Source of the DNA: Pseudoxanthomonas koreensis | GTDB taxonomy: Bacteria > Pseudomonadota > Gammaproteobacteria > Xanthomonadales > Xanthomonadaceae | Assembly (NCBI RefSeq): GCF_010093225.1 | Contig: NZ_PDWM01000007.1 | Coordinates: 26,131-90,130, forward strand | Direction: 5' to 3' | Length of the DNA stretch: 64,000 nt | In this document: positions 61,618-64,000 of the stretch, in pieces | How the letters are laid out: every line of letters begins with the position of its first letter | Position numbering within the stretch: position 1 is the stretch's first letter | Notes under the pieces: model-generated | Told to the model about the DNA's origin: nothing | Seen by the model: only the letters and a program-made list of their open reading frames with translations | The model's database searches: none | Position numbers and translations under genes: made by a program

Positions 61618-62403
61618 ATGGCCGTCAAGATCGACAAGAAAATCAAGGGTTACGCCGTGGTCACCGCCGAGGAGAAGGCGCGCGAAGCCGCGCCGCCGGT
61701 GGTCGCCGCCCCGGTCGACCGGGCCACGGCCGAGACCGAGGCCGGCAAGGACAACATCATCCACATGCACGAGCGCATCGAGCGCCCGGAAGTCCTGATC
61801 GGCAGCACCTACAAGATCAAGTCGCCGATGGTCGAGCACGCCATGTACGTGACCATCAACGACATCGTCCTCAACGCCGGCACCGAGCACGAACTGCGCC
61901 GCCCGTTCGAGGTGTTCATCAACTCCAAGTCGATGGACCACTTCCAGTGGATCGTCGGCCTGACCCGGATCATGTCGGCCGTGTTCCGCAAGGGCGGCGA
62001 CGTCACCTTCCTGGTGGAGGAGATGAAGGCCGTGTTCGACCCGCGCGGCGGCTACTTCAAGGCCGGCGGCGTCTACATGCCCTCGCTGGTGGCCGAGATC
62101 GGCGCCGTGGTCGAAGAGCACATGAAGTCCATCGGCCTGATCGTCGACCCGGAGATGAGCGCCCACCAGCGCGCGCTGATCGCCGAGAAGCGCAAGCAGT
62201 TCGAAGAGCGCTCAAAAAAAAACAGTGACTTGAGCCCGGCGCCGGCCGCCGCGAGCGCCGGCACCGAAGACATCGCCGTCACCGGCGACGGCACCAGCTT
62301 CCCGCCCAGCGCCACCATGTGCCACAAGTGCAGCACCAAGGCGCTGGTGATCATGGATGGGTGCGCGACCTGTTTGAATTGCGGGTATAGCAAGTGCGGG
62401 TGA
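61618..62403 (+). CDS. Class II ribonucleotide reductase C-terminal subunit (NrdJb type, TSCPD and zinc tail)
   Basis: A 261-residue protein corresponding to the C-terminal part of long NrdJ proteins. A TSCPD-like domain (about 65-185) includes KSMDHFQWIVGLTRIMSAVFRKGGD and PRGGYFKAGGVYMPSLVAEIG. The C-terminal zinc/redox tail is MCHKCSTKALVIMDGCATC with LNCGYSKCG, giving CxxC pairs able to re-reduce the active site. A split NrdJa/NrdJb is known in Pseudomonas aeruginosa. Here 876 bp and a histone-like gene separate the halves. A run of nine A within the linker (62214-62222) is unusual. Confidence 0.88.
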   Translation: MAVKIDKKIKGYAVVTAEEKAREAAPPVVAAPVDRATAETEAGKDNIIHMHERIERPEVLIGSTYKIKSPMVEHAMYVTINDIVLNAGTEHELRRPFEVFINSKSMDHFQWIVGLTRIMSAVFRKGGDVTFLVEEMKAVFDPRGGYFKAGGVYMPSLVAEIGAVVEEHMKSIGLIVDPEMSAHQRALIAEKRKQFEERSKKNSDLSPAPAAASAGTEDIAVTGDGTSFPPSATMCHKCSTKALVIMDGCATCLNCGYSKCG

Positions 62404-62426
62404 CATAAAGCGTTGTGGGGATAGAG

Positions 62427-62455
62427 GGGGCAAGCGTGCGCGACTTGCCCCTTTT
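62427..62455 (+). terminator. Rho-independent terminator after nrdJb
   Basis: An 8-bp stem GGGGCAAG / CTTGCCCC with a 9-base loop is followed by TTTT, 23 bases after the nrdJb stop. It ends the nrdJ operon before the ATPase gene. Confidence 0.8.
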
Positions 62456-62499
62456 CGTTGGACGCGGTTCTTATCCATCCGAGCGCTAGGAGCGTGGAC

Positions 62500-63816
62500 T
62501 TGAATTCTTCAGATCTGCTGAGTGTTTACGACGTCTTTACACCGTCCATGCCGGCACGTGAAGCGTTCGTTGAGCGCGAAGCTTTGAATGATCGGTTAAT
62601 CGATGCGATCCGCACTCCTGGGAAGCAGTTGATCATTTATGGACACAGTGGGTCGGGGAAAACCACGCTCATTGAGCGAAAGCTTTTTGAGGTATACGAA
62701 CATCACATAACCGTCTCATGCGTCAAAGGGATGACATTTGAGCAGGTCGTGCTTGATGCATTTGATCAACTCGACGCCTTTCTGCTTGTGGGCGGGTCAG
62801 TGCAGCAGTCCGCTTCATGGAATGCGCAGATTTCGACGCTATGGGCGCAAGTGTCGGCGGCGAAGATGGCGATGGTGGAGGCAAGGTCGGAGCGTGTACT
62901 TCCGCCACAGCTAACAGTTCAGAATCTTGCCCGTCTAGTAGGGGCCGCCAAGGCTTGTTGGGTACTTGAAGATTTCCATAAGCTTGATCCTGAGGAAAAG
63001 GAAAAGCTTGCACAGGCCATGAAGATGTTCATGGACACGGCGCGTAACTATCCGGCGATCAAGGCTGTAGCGGTGGGCGCGGTAGGAACTGCGCGTGAAG
63101 TCGTCGCGTACGATCAAGAGATGAGGAACCGAGTTGCCGAGATTGAGGTTCCGCTTATGAGCGACGCGGAGATCTCGGGGATCATCACAGCGGGCGCCAA
63201 GAAGCTGCGCATCACATTCGAGAAGCCAGTTCGAGAGTCCATAGTGAAGTTCTCGAATGGCATTCCAGCGATTTGCCACCAGCTATGCTTGAGTGCATGT
63301 TTGTCTGCTGGGGTGGGCGTGACCCAGTCAAGTCCAAGGGAGATCCGAAAGCCCAGTCTCGAGTCTGCTGTAAGAGAATTTGTTGAGTCTGCCTCGGACT
63401 CGATACGGGATCGCTTTGATCGTGCGATCCGCCGCGAACGCGTGAGGAAGTATGACAATTATTCGATCGTACTTCGGGCCGTATGCGAAGCGCCTCTTGA
63501 AGGTGCAACTATTGGCGAACTCAGCTCGATTATCGCAAGAATTGAGCCTGACTATCCTGTAAATAACATAGGTCGGTATTTGGAATCGTTGATGACGGAC
63601 GGGCGTGGAGCCGTCCTGCGGAAAGATCAGGCTTCGGGAAAATACTTTCACTCTGATCCGTTTATTAGAAGTTACTCGCAAGCATTCTTCAGGGATGCGA
63701 TGTCGACGTCAGGTTCCTCGGAAAAGCATTCGGCAGTTGCTATTGAGGACGTGATCCGCGAGATCGAAAGGATGCTTGAGCAGGGGAGCTTTAAGCCTAA
63801 GGTGCGGAGCTTATAG
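62500..63816 (+). CDS. P-loop ATPase of ORC/CDC6-like AAA type, unknown function
   Basis: A 438-residue protein. Walker A is IIYGHSGSGKTTLIERKL (about 44-61). Walker B is KACWVLEDFHKLD (about 150-162), followed by an arginine-bearing lid region (RNRVAEIEVPLMSDAEISGII). A helical C-terminal part includes a possible winged helix (YSIVLRAVCEAPLEGATIGEL, SGKYFHSDPF). The TTG at 62500 is preferred because AGGAG lies 7 bases upstream; GTG 62494 and TTG 62458 are open alternatives. Base composition is clearly AT-richer than its neighbours, and GGGGTCAG-type repeats follow it, so it was probably acquired. A defence role is possible but unproven. Confidence 0.8.
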   Translation: MNSSDLLSVYDVFTPSMPAREAFVEREALNDRLIDAIRTPGKQLIIYGHSGSGKTTLIERKLFEVYEHHITVSCVKGMTFEQVVLDAFDQLDAFLLVGGSVQQSASWNAQISTLWAQVSAAKMAMVEARSERVLPPQLTVQNLARLVGAAKACWVLEDFHKLDPEEKEKLAQAMKMFMDTARNYPAIKAVAVGAVGTAREVVAYDQEMRNRVAEIEVPLMSDAEISGIITAGAKKLRITFEKPVRESIVKFSNGIPAICHQLCLSACLSAGVGVTQSSPREIRKPSLESAVREFVESASDSIRDRFDRAIRRERVRKYDNYSIVLRAVCEAPLEGATIGELSSIIARIEPDYPVNNIGRYLESLMTDGRGAVLRKDQASGKYFHSDPFIRSYSQAFFRDAMSTSGSSEKHSAVAIEDVIREIERMLEQGSFKPKVRSL

Positions 63817-63825
63817 CGGATAACG

Positions 63826-63878
63826 GGGTCAGGTTCACTTCGGAAAACAGGGGTGGAAAACAGGGGTCAGAGTCTGAG
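63826..63878. repeat. Cluster of GGGGTCAG-type motifs
   Basis: ACGGGGTCAGGTTCACTT (from about 63824), AAAACAGGGGTGGAAAACAG and AGGGGTCAGAGTCTGAGG lie in close succession. Related single copies are at 9629, 9987, 12576 (inverted) and 17344. The function is not evident; such motifs often mark former mobile-element or REP-like sites. Confidence 0.6.
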
Positions 63879-63892
63879 GTTTCCCCATATTT

Positions 63893-64000
63893 TCATATCC
63901 GGATCGCCATGTTTTGACTGGCCTCAGGCGAGAGTTGGCGGAGCGTTTCCAGCATGGCCCGTAGAGGATGCATGAGCCACCTTCGCACCAGCGCTTCGCG
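63893..64000 (-). CDS. C-terminal end of an unidentified minus-strand gene
   Basis: An open minus-strand frame enters from the right edge and stops at 63893-63895. The visible tail, 35 residues ending SPEASQNMAIRI, includes REALVRRWLMHPLRAMLE and looks like real protein, but it is too short to place. It converges with the ATPase gene. Confidence 0.4.
   Translation of the reverse strand, partial: REALVRRWLMHPLRAMLETLRQLSPEASQNMAIRI

Overview
The window is a high-GC chromosomal segment of a gammaproteobacterium, most likely Xanthomonadaceae/Lysobacteraceae (Lysobacter, Luteimonas or Pseudoxanthomonas type). The evidence is gene content: FabV-type enoyl reductase, YaeQ, DUF3297 and DUF3016 proteins, a POT transporter, a B12-dependent ribonucleotide reductase split in two, LytS/LytTR and DesK/DesR-like two-component pairs, and dispersed palindromic elements opening with TGTAGGAGCCC. 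This placement is inferred by reading and was not tested by a search. No rRNA, tRNA or CRISPR array was seen.

Layout. 1-3.2 kb: two tandem paralogous membrane sensor/PP2C phosphatases. 3.2-5.9 kb: aceE, closed by a bidirectional terminator. 5.9-9.6 kb: an island of visibly lower GC with a C5 cytosine methyltransferase, divergent Vsr, a putative restriction endonuclease, a 36-codon coupled ORF and a degenerate class III cyclase-like protein, followed by a 21-bp tandem repeat array. 10-19.4 kb: secreted hydrolases, an SDR/MDR pair, a RelE-XRE toxin-antitoxin operon with a 26-bp palindromic operator, an M20 peptidase and a sigma factor with a membrane C-terminus. 19.5-26.7 kb: POT transporter, universal stress protein with an FNR-like box, deoxyribosyltransferase-like protein, Tat-exported dienelactone hydrolase, a DUF1232 protein and a CadC-like TPR regulator. 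26.7-35 kb: a minus-strand operon (serine hydrolase, acpH, GST, methyltransferase), then fabV, YaeQ and a flavoprotein. 35-40.7 kb: LytS-LytTR pair, msrB, DUF3016, and two overlapping EamA-type transporters.

40.7-41.4 kb is a gene-poor patch of nested inverted repeats. 41.4-51.7 kb holds a small orphan ORF, an alpha/beta hydrolase, a MacAB-like export operon, and an ABC-2 transporter with a DesK/DesR-like pair. A dispersed repeat has inserted between that kinase and its regulator and supplies the kinase stop codon. 51.8-58 kb: a leucyl aminopeptidase gene broken by a one-base frameshift, a HAD hydrolase, an envelope-stress-like trio (DUF883, YqjE-type holin-like, and an AI-2E transporter with an extra N-terminal domain), and a DegP/DegQ protease. 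58.3-62.4 kb: nrdJ and its separate zinc/thiol-tail subunit, with a histone H1-like gene between them. 62.5-63.8 kb: an AT-richer P-loop ATPase bordered by GGGGTCAG-type repeats.

The most novel-looking material is the methylase/Vsr/nuclease/cyclase-like island with its repeat array, the interrupted nrdJ operon, the ATPase at the right end, and several repeat-mediated changes to genes. Function calls come from motif reading only.
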